Source: Thiotrichaceae bacterium
Lineage (GTDB): Bacteria; Pseudomonadota; Gammaproteobacteria; Beggiatoales; Beggiatoaceae
Length of the DNA stretch: 41,588 nt
NCBI GenBank assembly: GCA_016745055.1
Contig: JADGDF010000016.1
Location: 1 to 41,588 of the forward strand
Reading direction: 5' to 3'
A model generated the notes under the pieces. The model saw only the letters and a list, made by a program, of their open reading frames with translations. It had not been told where the DNA came from and ran no database searches. Position 1 is the first letter of the stretch; each line of letters begins with the position of its first letter. This document shows, in pieces, positions 26,897 to 35,665 of this stretch. A program made the translations under genes and the position numbers.

Positions 26897-27661
26897 CTAA
26901 TTTTCCTCGTCACGTTTAGTCAGAATTTCACAACCGTCAGCTGTGACTAGTACTGTATGCTCCCACTGCGCAGAGTAACTACGATCTTTAGTCACGACCG
27001 TCCAACCATCCCCCAAACGTTTAACATCGCGTTTGCCCATATTAATCATAGGTTCAATAGTAAATATCATGCCAGACTCAAGTAATGGACCAGTTTTTGG
27101 TTTGCCATAATGTAAAACTTGAGGTTCTTCATGAAAGCTACGACCGATGCCATGTCCACAATATTCGCGTACAACTGAAAATTTATTAGACTCTGCATAA
27201 CGTTGAATGGCATGACCAATGTCTCCTAAATAATTGCCTGGTTTGACAGTTTCAATGCCTAAGCGTAAACATTCATAAGTTGTTTTAACAAGTAGCTTAA
27301 CTCTACCCGCCGGTTCTCCAACAATAAACATTTTGCTGCTATCACCGTGGTAACCATCCTTAGTAACGGTGACATCAATATTAACAATATCTCCTTTTTT
27401 GAGTTTTCTATCATTTGGGATACTGTGGCAAACTTGATGGTTAACCGAAGTACAAATAGATTTTGGGTAACTTTTATAATTTAAGGGCGCAGGGACAGCT
27501 TTTTGAACATTAACGATATATTCATGACAAATTCTGTCTAATTCGTTGGTGGTTATCCCTTCTTGAACATAAGGGCCAATCATATCAAGCACATCCGCAG
27601 TTAAACGACCTGCAACACGCATTTTTTCTATTTCTTCAGGAGTTTTTATTAAAATAGCCAT
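26897..27661 (-). CDS. map: Methionine aminopeptidase, type I
   Basis: This enzyme removes the first methionine from new proteins in the cytoplasm. The 254-residue protein has the five metal ligands in family order: Asp96 (NIDV), Asp107 (YHGD), His170 (CGHGIG), Glu203 (TIEP) and Glu234 (QWEHT). His79 (CHSIPN) is the conserved substrate-contact residue. Length matches the proteobacterial type Ia enzyme. It diverges from rpsB, as in many gammaproteobacteria, and the 172 nt between the two starts hold both promoters. glnD, which often follows map, is absent. Instead a 573-nt gap leads to the giant kinases. Confidence 0.97.
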   Translation of the reverse strand: MAILIKTPEEIEKMRVAGRLTADVLDMIGPYVQEGITTNELDRICHEYIVNVQKAVPAPLNYKSYPKSICTSVNHQVCHSIPNDRKLKKGDIVNIDVTVTKDGYHGDSSKMFIVGEPAGRVKLLVKTTYECLRLGIETVKPGNYLGDIGHAIQRYAESNKFSVVREYCGHGIGRSFHEEPQVLHYGKPKTGPLLESGMIFTIEPMINMGKRDVKRLGDGWTVVTKDRSYSAQWEHTVLVTADGCEILTKRDEEN

Positions 27662-27833
27662 GGATAATTGTTAAAAAAGGATTGTTGTTATTGGTATTCT
27701 ATGGTATAAAGCAACCGCCGTTGAGGCAAATACGATTTTTTAATATCACACATACATCGTCACATATATTGGGGTGCTCACGCAAGAGTCAATGTATGGG
27801 ATGTATGGAGGATTAACCCAACCGGAGTATGTT
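27662..27833. promoter_or_regulatory. Divergent map/rpsB promoter and rpsB leader
   Basis: The region separates divergent map and rpsB. TTGAGG (27721-27726) and TATCAC (27744-27749) with 17-nt spacing are a weak promoter candidate for rpsB. In the leader, TTGGG (27769-27773) can pair with CCCAA (27817-27821) just before the CGGAG ribosome binding site (27823-27827). S2 represses rpsB-tsf through the messenger leader in E. coli, so this fold may be the operator. That is inference. Confidence 0.35.
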
Positions 27834-28601
27834 ATGTCAGGTATTTCAATGAGACAAATGCTCGAAGCAGGCGTTCATTTTGGTCACCAAACGCGCTACT
27901 GGAATCCCCAGATGGCGCCCTACATTTTTGGTGATCGCAATAAAATTCACATCATCAATTTAGAACATTCCCTTCCTATGTTCAATGATGCCCTCAATTT
28001 TATCGGTAAATTGGCGGCAAAAAAAGGCAAGATTCTATTTGTAGGCACGAAACGCGCTGCACAAGAACCTATTAAAGAAGCAGCCATGCGTTGTGACATG
28101 CCTTACGTTAACCGTCGTTGGTTAGGAGGGATGTTAACCAATTATAAAACAGTTAAATCTTCCATCAAACGTTTGAAAGACTTAGAGTTGATGGCAAGTG
28201 ATGGCTCGCTCAACCTGCTGTCGAAAAAAGAAGCGTTGGCTCGCACCCGCGAACTTGAAAAATTGGAACGCAGTTTAGGCGGCATTAAAGACATGAATGG
28301 TTTGCCAGATGCACTGTTCATCGTCGACGTTGGCCACGAAAAAATTGCAATTCAAGAAGCTGTGAAATTAAGAATTCCTGTGATTGGCATTGTGGATACT
28401 AACAATAGTCCTAAAAATGTTGATTACATTATTCCTGGCAATGATGATGCTATTCGTTCGATTAGTTTATATGCTAATGGGGTTGCTGACGCAATTCTTG
28501 ACGCACACCAAGCAAACTTGGTTGGTGAAGATGAATTTATCGAAATTGAGGATGCTGAAGCACCCGCGAGTGAAGAACAGGTAGAAGCGGTTGCTGAGTA
28601 A
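27834..28601 (+). CDS. rpsB: 30S ribosomal protein S2
   Basis: S2 is a late-assembling protein of the small ribosomal subunit that binds together with S1. The frame is open from 27774, but the true start is ATG 27834. CGGAG ends 6 nt before it, and the protein then begins [20 protein letters not shown], as in other S2 proteins. It has 255 residues, including the conserved [11 protein letters not shown] (about 23-33), [11 protein letters not shown] and the DTNNSP motif. The C-terminus is acidic ([19 protein letters not shown]), which is common in proteobacteria. tsf follows after 196 nt, a gap filled by two hairpins. Confidence 0.97.
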   Translation: MSGISMRQMLEAGVHFGHQTRYWNPQMAPYIFGDRNKIHIINLEHSLPMFNDALNFIGKLAAKKGKILFVGTKRAAQEPIKEAAMRCDMPYVNRRWLGGMLTNYKTVKSSIKRLKDLELMASDGSLNLLSKKEALARTRELEKLERSLGGIKDMNGLPDALFIVDVGHEKIAIQEAVKLRIPVIGIVDTNNSPKNVDYIIPGNDDAIRSISLYANGVADAILDAHQANLVGEDEFIEIEDAEAPASEEQVEAVAE

Positions 28602-28627
28602 ATTTTTTTCTCAGTAACTTAATGTTC

Positions 28628-28678
28628 CTTGCTTCCAAGCTCTGATTCTCATCTCTCAAAGTAGAGCTTGGGAGCAAG
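28628..28678 (+). terminator. 16-bp stem hairpin between rpsB and tsf
   Basis: CTTGCTTCCAAGCTCT (28628-28643) pairs with AGAGCTTGGGAGCAAG (28663-28678), with a single T-G pair inside and a 19-nt loop. There is no T run after it. In E. coli an attenuating structure lies between rpsB and tsf, so partial termination is plausible. The sequence could also be one more dispersed palindrome of this genome. Confidence 0.5.
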
Positions 28679-28700
28679 TTGATACCTGAAATATTAACGA

Positions 28701-28740
28701 GGAGTGCAAAATTTATTTTGCAAAATAAATTTTGCACTCC
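28701..28740. repeat. Perfect 40-bp palindrome between rpsB and tsf
   Basis: The 40 nt are their own reverse complement, with arms starting GGAGTGCAAAATTTATTTT and centre GC. It lies 57 nt before the tsf start. The arms share GTGCAAAATT/AATTTTGCA with the palindrome after trxB (3472-3502). As RNA it would fold into a 19-bp stem with almost no loop. Confidence 0.85.
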
Positions 28741-28797
28741 TTCATCCTAGTTTTATTCTGAATTTTGAATTCTGTATTGAAAAAAAAGAGGTTTACT

Positions 28798-29676
28798 ATG
28801 GCAGAAGTAACAGCAGCCTTGGTGAAAGAGCTGCGTGAACGTACCGGTGCTGGTATGATGGAATGTAAAAAAGCGTTGGTAGAAACCAGTGGTGATATTG
28901 AGGCTGCCATTGATTTAATGCGTAAAAGCGGTCAAGCAAAAGCTGAAAAGAAATCAGGCCGTATTGCGGCAGAAGGATTAATCGTTGTTGAACAAAACGA
29001 CAGTCATGCAGCACTTTTAGAAGTAAATAGTGAAACTGACTTTGTGTCTAAGGCTGATGACTTTAAAGATTTTTGTCAGGCGGTTGTGAACGCAGTGTTA
29101 CGCGAGCAACCTGCAAATTTGGAAGCCTTAATGGCGGCCCAATTAGAAGGTAAAACAATTGAAGAAACGCGTAAAGATTTGATTGCCAAAATTGGTGAAA
29201 ATGTTAATGTGCGTCGTTTTGCAGTTATTCCCGTCCCGAATAATGGTCAATTGGGCGTCTATTTACACGGTGCCAGAATTGGTGTGTTAGTCGACATACG
29301 TGGTGGTAGTACTGAATTAGCAAAAGATATTGCTATGCATATTGCAGCCAGCCGTCCAGTGTGTGTTTCTGAAGAACAAGTCCCTGCTGATTTGATTACT
29401 AAAGAAAAAGAAATTTACACTGTACAAGCTAAAGAAAGCGGTAAACCTGATAATATCATTGAAAAAATGGTAGAAGGGCGTGTTAAAAAATATTTGGCAG
29501 AAGTTACTTTGGTAGGTCAACCTTTTGTTAAAGACCCAGATCAAACTGTTGGAAAATTATTGCAATCAAAACAAGCGACTGTTGCTAGTTTTGAACGTTT
29601 TGAAGTTGGTGAAGGCATTGAAAAGAAAACAGAAAACTTTGCTGATGAAGTGATGCAGCAAGTCGGTGCCAGTTAA
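28798..29676 (+). CDS. tsf: Elongation factor Ts
   Basis: EF-Ts exchanges GDP for GTP on EF-Tu during translation. The 292-residue protein starts [20 protein letters not shown] and has the UBA-like N-terminal domain with MMECKKAL, then the core with [11 protein letters not shown] (about 80-90) that contacts EF-Tu, and the coiled-coil part. The open frame begins at 28765, but ATG 28798 has AGAGG about 6 nt before it and gives the family N-terminus. It follows rpsB. pyrH and frr, the usual next genes, are missing, and coq7 converges on it instead. Confidence 0.97.
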   Translation: MAEVTAALVKELRERTGAGMMECKKALVETSGDIEAAIDLMRKSGQAKAEKKSGRIAAEGLIVVEQNDSHAALLEVNSETDFVSKADDFKDFCQAVVNAVLREQPANLEALMAAQLEGKTIEETRKDLIAKIGENVNVRRFAVIPVPNNGQLGVYLHGARIGVLVDIRGGSTELAKDIAMHIAASRPVCVSEEQVPADLITKEKEIYTVQAKESGKPDNIIEKMVEGRVKKYLAEVTLVGQPFVKDPDQTVGKLLQSKQATVASFERFEVGEGIEKKTENFADEVMQQVGAS

Positions 29677-29739
29677 TTTTTTGTCACTTAAATACCTTAG
29701 CGTGCAAAGCTTGTTTTGCTAGATGTTTTTGATAAAACT

Positions 29740-29768
29740 GCGGGTGCTGATTTGAAACCAGCACCGGC
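29740..29768 (+). terminator. Terminator between tsf and coq7
   Basis: GGTGCTG (29743-29749) and CAGCACC (29759-29765) form a 7-bp stem with a 9-nt loop, partly extended by outer G-C pairs and followed by CCTTTTC. It sits between two converging genes and could serve tsf. It is weak for a Rho-independent terminator because the T run is short. Confidence 0.5.
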
Positions 29769-29828
29769 CTTTTCAAAAATTTTCCCACAAACTATTTTTA
29801 AAATTTTTCAATCTACAAAACGCTGACT

Positions 29829-30467
29829 TTATACCCAAAAAGCAGTTTTTGTCATGATTTTAGAAATCTTACTCATTATCCAAGAGATAGGCTTGGGTAA
29901 GTCAACTCCACCAGTATCTATGGCAACTGTGGCATGATGTGATTCATCCTCTTTCATCTGTTCTAAAATAGCACGAGTTTTATCATCTTGTGCAGGTAAA
30001 CGCTGTAAATGTTCGTCAATATGTTGAACGACTTGTTTTTCCGTTTCTGCAACAAATCCTAAACTCCACTTATCTCCAGCTACACCTGCTAATGTGCCAA
30101 TTGCAAATGATCCTGCATACCAAATAGGGTTTAATAAACTTACATGTCCATTAAGTTCTTGAACACGTTCGTGACACCATACAAGATGATCATTTTCTTC
30201 CATAGCAGAACGGTACATATTTTCTTTTACAATGTTTGTCCGTGCAGTGAGTGCTTGCCCTTGATAAAGTGCTTGAGCAGAAACTTCACCCGCATGATTG
30301 ACGCGCATCAATCGCATAGAAAGTTGCTGTTCAATTGTTGTTAAATGAGTGTTTTCTTTTGGCTTTGCAGGGTTAGCACGTTGAGTAGCTAACGGTTTAC
30401 CAAATAAAGTCCGCAGTCCTTGATCAAAATTGACAATCAGTTGGTCGGTACGATTTAATTTTTTCAT
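29829..30467 (-). CDS. coq7: Ubiquinone biosynthesis hydroxylase Coq7
   Basis: This is a di-iron monooxygenase that hydroxylates the demethoxyubiquinone ring in ubiquinone synthesis, at the membrane. It replaces UbiF in many gammaproteobacteria. The 212-residue protein has the six iron ligands: Glu61 (NHAGEVSA), Glu91 and His94 (EENDH), Glu143 (ETEKQV), and Glu175 and His178 (DESHH). A hydrophobic patch (113-130) fits membrane docking. It is transcribed alone, converging with tsf. It supports use of ubiquinone by this organism, consistent with sdhB in the same window. Confidence 0.95.
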   Translation of the reverse strand: MKKLNRTDQLIVNFDQGLRTLFGKPLATQRANPAKPKENTHLTTIEQQLSMRLMRVNHAGEVSAQALYQGQALTARTNIVKENMYRSAMEENDHLVWCHERVQELNGHVSLLNPIWYAGSFAIGTLAGVAGDKWSLGFVAETEKQVVQHIDEHLQRLPAQDDKTRAILEQMKEDESHHATVAIDTGGVDLPKPISWIMSKISKIMTKTAFWV

Positions 30468-30816
30468 ATTTTAAGACCTAACGAGTAAAAACAGGTGATA
30501 AACGGTAAAAAATAACTTTTTTATGGATTGAAACTTGCATATTTTCATGTGGCATGGGAAAAAAGACAAGTTTACGTTTGACACAATTTTGAAATAAAAA
30601 ATCTCAAAATACAACCGCTAATCAGATAAATTTAACCATTTAAATGTTAAAGGTTAGTAATTTTTTATTTATAGTCCCAAACTGTTCTTAAATGTATTAA
30701 GCATTAATTTTTTAAGCTTGAAATTTATAGTGCAACGCACTATTGTATATTTTGGACGATATTTACATTTAGGGGTAAATGTCCAAAAACTCTAATAATC
30801 ATAAGGGGTGACAATT
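30468..30816. promoter_or_regulatory. Divergent region coq7 / exported protein
   Basis: This 349-nt AT-rich region lies between divergent genes. It must contain both promoters. An imperfect inverted repeat (TTTAAC ... GTTAAA, about 30629-30650) is visible, and AAGGGG (30803-30808) is the ribosome binding site for ATG 30817. No reading frame worth naming was found. Confidence 0.4.
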
Positions 30817-32760
30817 ATGAAAACTTTCAGATGTAAAGCCACATTCATAGCGGTTACGCTCGCATTAGGAAGTGCTCCATTTGCAGCGTACGCAGACCTA
30901 GATAGTATTACACTAGGCATACCAAACCATAAAGATGGTGGTTCTTTTAATGATAAAAAGAACTCTTCCTACGAAGTGGTATTGGTCAGCCAAAGTGGTA
31001 ATACTTGGAATTATAGAGTCAAAACGATGAATGGTTTTGCTCTAAGCCATTGGGTACTAGGCGTTCCTAGTTGTGACGGTCATTATGATTCTTATACTGG
31101 TGGTGCTGAAATTGGTAAAGATGGCAGCATCAAAGCTGAAGACTTTGTTGGTATTAAATGGAATTTTGAAGGTGACTTTACTATCGTTTTAGATGGTAAT
31201 TATCCAGTGGCTTCTGTTCCTATGCTGGTTAAAGCTAATACTGGTTATGGTACAGGCACAATTATGGGGCCAGATTGTAGTGCTGGGGCTGAAGATAGCG
31301 GTAGTGGTGATGCAGGTGCTGGCGATGCAGGTATTGATGATACCAACGCAGGCAATACAGACACAAGTGATGATGGTGGTAGCAATATAAGTGATGCTGT
31401 AGATATTACTGCTGCTTACTGTGTTTCCAAATTTACAAGCGGTAGTAGTCAACATGTTATTGGTAGCATGTCTGGTTTTGCCAGCGATTTTGTTTTCACT
31501 GAAAGCAAAGGTGGTCGTCTCGTTGAATATAGTGATGGCACAGCCCATTTTTATGGTTCAGTGAAAGAAGTGACAAAATCTGGCGCTGACATTAATGGCG
31601 GTCGTAATCAGCTCTATATTGATGTCAAACTTGATGGTTTAACTAACATTCCGCCACAAGACCCCAAAGCTAAATGCGATAAGGATGAAGATAACGTTAT
31701 TTGTCGTTATTATCCAACCGTCACTAGTGGTTCACTCACAGGGAAAGATGCATTTGAAGGTGGTGAAATGACCATCTCTCGTAGAGGCCCTGCATTCCAA
31801 GCTGGCCAAGGTGCAAACGCAAAGAATGGTAACTATGGCGCTTCCATGTGGTACAACTTCAGAACAGTTTCTCAACCTATCACAGGTGAAAAAACTTTTC
31901 CTTCATCAGGCAATGGTGACTTTAACATTGAGCTACATGACTGTACAGAAGAAATGGTCAAGGAAAAAGAAAAGGAAAGAGAAAAAAATAGTTGTTCAAG
32001 TGTTATCTATGCTGTGCATGATGGCAACTTGAATGATTCACAATTGCTAACAATTGATCCTTATGACAACTACAAAGTAGCTCCTTTAGGCCCTGAGTAC
32101 AAGGGTTATGATTTGGAAGGTTTGGATATTAGTCCTGAATTAGATTTATATGCTGCTTCTGGTGATGATGCAAAAGGTCATCCTGCTGGTCATCTTTATA
32201 AAGTAGACAGAGCAACAGGTGGCTTAACTCCAGTTGGCCCTATTACTTTTGATTACGCAGGTCAAGCCATTTCTGGTAGAGAAATTTCTGGTTTATCATT
32301 CAACCCTGATGGTCAACTGTGGGGTTGGTCTGAAGAATGTGGTTTAATCAAGATTAATAAGGACGATGCTTCTGCTGAACTAGTTGTGCCTCACGTCGAT
32401 GCAGCAACTGTATGTGCTGATCCTAATCCTGCAAATTATACTGCTCATGTTGAAGATTTGACTTGGGACGAAACAGGTACCTTTATTTACGCAGCAGAAG
32501 GTAACAGATTGTGGAAATTTACCTACGCCTCTGGCATGTTAGAACTCGCGGCAACTATGCCAAAAGGTATTGGTGCTGTTGAAATGATGGAAACGATTCC
32601 TGGTGGCGCAATCTTAATTGGCCAACAAAATAAGACTGCCAATTTGGGTATCCAATCTTTTAATCCTGAAACAGTGCAAATTGAAGCGGGTGTCAATGTG
32701 CAAACAGGTGATTACTACGATATCGAAGGTGTTGCCTGGCCTAAATGTACTGCACAATAA
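30817..32760 (+). CDS. Large exported protein with Asp/Gly linker and propeller-like end
   Basis: I do not recognise a named family. The 647-residue protein starts at ATG 30817 (AAGGGG 8 nt upstream; a GTG at 30808 is less likely) with a signal peptide of about 26 residues ending AAYA. Part 1 (27-153) is beta-rich and has VLGVPSCDGH. A low-complexity linker of Asp, Gly, Ser and Ala (155-190) follows. Part 2 (~195-375) has paired cysteines at 287 and 296. A charged stretch EEMVKEKEKEREKN (378-391) precedes part 3 (394-647), where repeated GLDISPELDLYAASG, GLSFNPDGQLWGW and DLTWDETGTFIYAAEG blocks look like beta-propeller blades. It is probably secreted or surface-bound. A hairpin follows, then another exported protein. 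Confidence 0.72.
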   Translation: MKTFRCKATFIAVTLALGSAPFAAYADLDSITLGIPNHKDGGSFNDKKNSSYEVVLVSQSGNTWNYRVKTMNGFALSHWVLGVPSCDGHYDSYTGGAEIGKDGSIKAEDFVGIKWNFEGDFTIVLDGNYPVASVPMLVKANTGYGTGTIMGPDCSAGAEDSGSGDAGAGDAGIDDTNAGNTDTSDDGGSNISDAVDITAAYCVSKFTSGSSQHVIGSMSGFASDFVFTESKGGRLVEYSDGTAHFYGSVKEVTKSGADINGGRNQLYIDVKLDGLTNIPPQDPKAKCDKDEDNVICRYYPTVTSGSLTGKDAFEGGEMTISRRGPAFQAGQGANAKNGNYGASMWYNFRTVSQPITGEKTFPSSGNGDFNIELHDCTEEMVKEKEKEREKNSCSSVIYAVHDGNLNDSQLLTIDPYDNYKVAPLGPEYKGYDLEGLDISPELDLYAASGDDAKGHPAGHLYKVDRATGGLTPVGPITFDYAGQAISGREISGLSFNPDGQLWGWSEECGLIKINKDDASAELVVPHVDAATVCADPNPANYTAHVEDLTWDETGTFIYAAEGNRLWKFTYASGMLELAATMPKGIGAVEMMETIPGGAILIGQQNKTANLGIQSFNPETVQIEAGVNVQTGDYYDIEGVAWPKCTAQ

Positions 32761-32803
32761 TGTAACTACTTGTTATTAAGCGTTATATTTTAGCCAGTAA
32801 AAT

Positions 32804-32835
32804 TATACGGGAACTCGTATTGGGTGTCCCGTATA
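32804..32835 (+). terminator. Terminator after the propeller-like protein
   Basis: TATACGGGA (32804-32812) and TCCCGTATA (32827-32835) form a perfect 9-bp stem with a 14-nt loop, followed by GTTGTTTTTAAA. This is a reasonable Rho-independent terminator on the plus strand, 44 nt after the stop codon. Confidence 0.65.
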
Positions 32836-32961
32836 GTTGTTTTTAAATCTGGTAAAATTAGTAAATAACCTTCTGATTTTTTGAATTAACGGTTTTATCT
32901 ATAAATTTCATAAATCAATGTGCTGGTATAACATGCTTTAATTTAAAACGGGAGTAGAAAG

Positions 32962-34917
32962 ATGATTAAAAATCACTGGTTAATAGGCACAAGCCTGTTA
33001 CTATCCTTCACTAACTATGCTTATGCACTGCCTGCTAATAATGATGTAACGGGTGCTACGATAATTGGTGCCCTGCCTTATCAAACCTCTCAAAATACAG
33101 GCGACGCAAACCGTACGCCAGAGGAAATGAAACCCAGTTGTGCAGGCACAGAAAGTACCGTTTGGTATCAATACAACCCTTCTGCTGATCAAAATGTGCG
33201 GATTGACACGTTTGGTTCAAATTATGATACGGTTATATCTGTTTGGACAGGTGAACCATTAACAGAAATAATTTGTAGAGATGATTCACATGACACATTG
33301 CAATCTCAAGCAGCGGTACACGTCAAAGCCAATACAACTTATTATATTAATATGGGTGGTGTTGGTGAAACTTCAGGGGATTTAACAGTTAACATCGCAC
33401 AACTACCGGATTTACAAAACGATAACCTTGCTCAAGCCGTTATAGTCGACCAAGTACCTGGTTCGTATCAACAAAGCACGGTTGGTGCAACGAATGAAAC
33501 TGATGCCACCGCACCCAGTTGTGCTACCACAGGCGCTGATGTATGGTTTAAATATACTGCTGATGCTGATCGTATTGTAGTTTTCAATACCTTTGATTCT
33601 GATTTCAACACAGTTTTAAGTGCTTGGGCAGGAAATGGTCACCCACTCACAGAGATAGATTGTAATGATGATGGCACCATTGAAAGTGCCCAATCTCAAA
33701 TCAGTCTACCTGTGTCAGCGGGTCAAACTTATTATATCAATGTTGCTGGTATACGAAGCGATGGCGCATTATTTCCAGAATCAGGGTTAGCCACTTTAAG
33801 TACTGCTTTGCCCGCAGTGCATGATGATTTGGCAAATGCAGTGAATATTGACAATTTACCTTTCAATGCGACACATTCCGCCGCTGGCGCTACCTTGGAA
33901 GGTGGAGAAACTGGGCCAAGTTGCGGTGGTGTCACCAGTGCCAGTGTATGGTATCAATATACCCCCAGTGCTGATGAAAATATTAGCTTTGACACATTGA
34001 GTGCCGACTACGATACCGTTTTATCGGTGTGGACAGGTAATGGACATCCTTTGACTGAAGTGGGTTGTAATGATATGGCTATTCATAAGGAAGATTTTAA
34101 TCAGTCACAAGTAGCTATACCACTGACTGCAAATACGCCTTATTATATTAATGTCAGCACCAATTTCAGTGCAACGCCTGGCTCAGTAACGTTAAATATC
34201 AAACCTATTGTCAATGACATCAAAATCAATAGTCAACCTCAAAGTACCACAATTAATCGTGGTGAGCCAGTCACTTTAAGCATTCAAGCAACAGGTGCCA
34301 TCCCCATTTTATACCAATGGTATCAAGGTAATGTGGGCGATACTTCAACTCAAGTTGGCACAGACTCCTTTGAACTTGTTTTAAAATCTTTAGTAGACAC
34401 AACAAGCTATTGGGTGAAAATGACTAATGAAACAGGTGAAATGTGGAGTGAAGCTGTCACTGTCACCGTCAATCAGGTTTCTAATGGCAAAAAGCTATCC
34501 ATTGATGGGAGTGAAAGTACTGCCAACGCACATTTTGCAGGATTGATCACTGGTGGCAACCAAATGGCTAATACGCTCAGCTTAACTCAAGATAAAGCAG
34601 CGCGAGTGGTCATGAACGTATATCCTGCCGCTGAGCATATTGGTAGTACGGTTAATATTATTATGTTTGCTAACTATGATGGCAATAACTACATGCGCCA
34701 AGGTAGTAAATGGATTGGATGGGATGGTAATCCGGCTAATTTGACAGTTGGAAAATCTAACGTAACGCTTACAACATCGCAAGAAATCTTGTTATTCAGT
34801 GGCTATTTAACTGAGCTGTCTTTAGGTAACGTCAAAGCTTACGCTGGCTACCAACTGGACAATGGAGATATTTTCTATGGTAAAGATGCACCAGTAGACT
34901 TAACAATATTGCCTTAA
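32962..34917 (+). CDS. Exported protein with three PPC-like repeats and an Ig-like domain
   Basis: The 651-residue protein begins with a signal peptide (cut after about YAYA, residue 22), with GGGAG well placed before ATG 32962. Three repeats of about 120 residues follow (~28-145, 153-280, 287-413). Each has PSC...VWYQY (or VWFKY), then a DTFGSNYDTVISVWTG-like block, a second cysteine and a YYIN strand. This is the pattern of pre-peptidase C-terminal (PPC)-like domains. Residues ~418-503 form an Ig-like domain (PVTLSIQATG...YQWYQG...YWVKMTN). A final beta-rich domain (~508-651) is unnamed. No protease or other catalytic domain is seen, so the repeats probably bind a ligand or surface. It sits in tandem with the exported protein upstream. 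Confidence 0.78.
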   Translation: MIKNHWLIGTSLLLSFTNYAYALPANNDVTGATIIGALPYQTSQNTGDANRTPEEMKPSCAGTESTVWYQYNPSADQNVRIDTFGSNYDTVISVWTGEPLTEIICRDDSHDTLQSQAAVHVKANTTYYINMGGVGETSGDLTVNIAQLPDLQNDNLAQAVIVDQVPGSYQQSTVGATNETDATAPSCATTGADVWFKYTADADRIVVFNTFDSDFNTVLSAWAGNGHPLTEIDCNDDGTIESAQSQISLPVSAGQTYYINVAGIRSDGALFPESGLATLSTALPAVHDDLANAVNIDNLPFNATHSAAGATLEGGETGPSCGGVTSASVWYQYTPSADENISFDTLSADYDTVLSVWTGNGHPLTEVGCNDMAIHKEDFNQSQVAIPLTANTPYYINVSTNFSATPGSVTLNIKPIVNDIKINSQPQSTTINRGEPVTLSIQATGAIPILYQWYQGNVGDTSTQVGTDSFELVLKSLVDTTSYWVKMTNETGEMWSEAVTVTVNQVSNGKKLSIDGSESTANAHFAGLITGGNQMANTLSLTQDKAARVVMNVYPAAEHIGSTVNIIMFANYDGNNYMRQGSKWIGWDGNPANLTVGKSNVTLTTSQEILLFSGYLTELSLGNVKAYAGYQLDNGDIFYGKDAPVDLTILP

Positions 34918-34937
34918 AAGCAGGATAAAACGGCCGG

Positions 34938-34956
34938 TGCAGGTTTGTAACCTGCA
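34938..34956. repeat. Short palindrome TGCAGGTT/AACCTGCA
   Basis: An 8-bp perfect stem (34938-34945 with 34949-34956) and a 3-nt loop, 21 nt after the stop of the PPC-repeat protein. It may act as a weak terminator, but there is no T run. The GCAGGTT core also occurs in the other CCTGxCAGGT palindromes of the window. Confidence 0.5.
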
Positions 34957-34960
34957 TCGA

Positions 34961-35218
34961 ATGGGGAATATTACAATTGAAAGTCCTCAGTTAGCGTGCG
35001 CATCTGAGGATTTACCAACAGTTTCTTTGAGTAAAGATAACAAATTGTTGATGGTCACTAAGTTAGGGACAGACATAACCAGTCTGCCCTTAAAAAATCT
35101 AACGTATTCAGAAGCTATAGATTTGTTCCAGAATTTAATCTTTACATTCCAAATCTTTAACACATTTACCTGCCATACTACCACTTGTGCAGGTATCTCT
35201 TGTCGTACACCAAGTTGA
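34961..35218 (+). CDS. Doubtful ORF overlapping the Cys-rich gene
   Basis: A plus-strand frame from ATG 34961 (or GTG 34937) encodes about 85 residues. The first 60 look protein-like (SKDNKLLMVTKLGTDITSLP, LTYSEAIDLFQN), while the last 28 codons lie opposite the end of the cysteine-rich gene on the minus strand. No ribosome binding site is visible. It could be a small cytoplasmic protein or a gene remnant whose end has run into its neighbour. I recognise no family. Confidence 0.25.
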   Translation: MGNITIESPQLACASEDLPTVSLSKDNKLLMVTKLGTDITSLPLKNLTYSEAIDLFQNLIFTFQIFNTFTCHTTTCAGISCRTPS

Positions 35219-35446
35219 CATACCTAATTTGCAACAACATTCACTACAATTTGAATTGTCAATTTTGGACATATCAAATTCGTAACGAGCATTAATAGGT
35301 GCAAAATTTAAGTTTGCCGCATCACGACTTGCTTGCATCGCAGATGACTGAAAATATTGAGAAAAATCTGTCTGTGCATGGCTATTTAGCACTAATCCAA
35401 ACAAAAGAAAGCTTATGCCAATACCCAAATATAGTGTGCGTTTCAT
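35135..35446 (-). CDS. Small exported cysteine-rich protein
   Basis: The protein of 103 residues starts at ATG 35446 (AGGA about 10 nt upstream; a TTG at 35452 is less likely). A signal peptide (MKRTLYLGIGISFLLFGLVL ... SHA) is cut near residue 25. The mature part has an ordinary first half and then eight cysteines in its last 39 residues: the cluster NCSECCCKLG, then single cysteines in STWC, DTC, GKC and LEC. That spacing suggests disulphide bonds or metal binding in the periplasm or outside. I recognise no family. It stands alone between converging or diverging neighbours. Confidence 0.7.
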   Translation of the reverse strand: MKRTLYLGIGISFLLFGLVLNSHAQTDFSQYFQSSAMQASRDAANLNFAPINARYEFDMSKIDNSNCSECCCKLGMSTWCTTRDTCTSGSMAGKCVKDLECKD

Positions 35447-35665
35447 AGTCAATTCATCCTATCATCAAAATAGAAAAATTAGTATATCGTCTTAACGTAA
35501 ATTTTTAAACCAACATATACATCACTGAGAAATTAAAATAATTTATTATATTTGTTTCAATAAATTTTCCAGATAGTTTAAGTATACAACAGCCATAAAT
35601 ATAGATAAACTGCAAAAATTAACTTTTATTTAGCTGCATAGCCTTATTATACTCCCTTGTATTAA

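Noticed and set aside
27774-27833. 20-residue N-terminal extension of S2
   Set aside because: Other S2 proteins begin near ATG 27834, which has a good CGGAG site. The extension is untranslated leader.
28765-28797. 11-residue N-terminal extension of EF-Ts
   Set aside because: EF-Ts proteins begin MAEVTAALV, and AGAGG lies just before ATG 28798.
31189-31548. 119-residue minus-strand frame inside the first exported protein
   Set aside because: It is opposite the low-complexity linker of the plus-strand gene, and its Thr/Ile/Cys-rich composition is what antisense of Gly/Asp/Ala codons gives.
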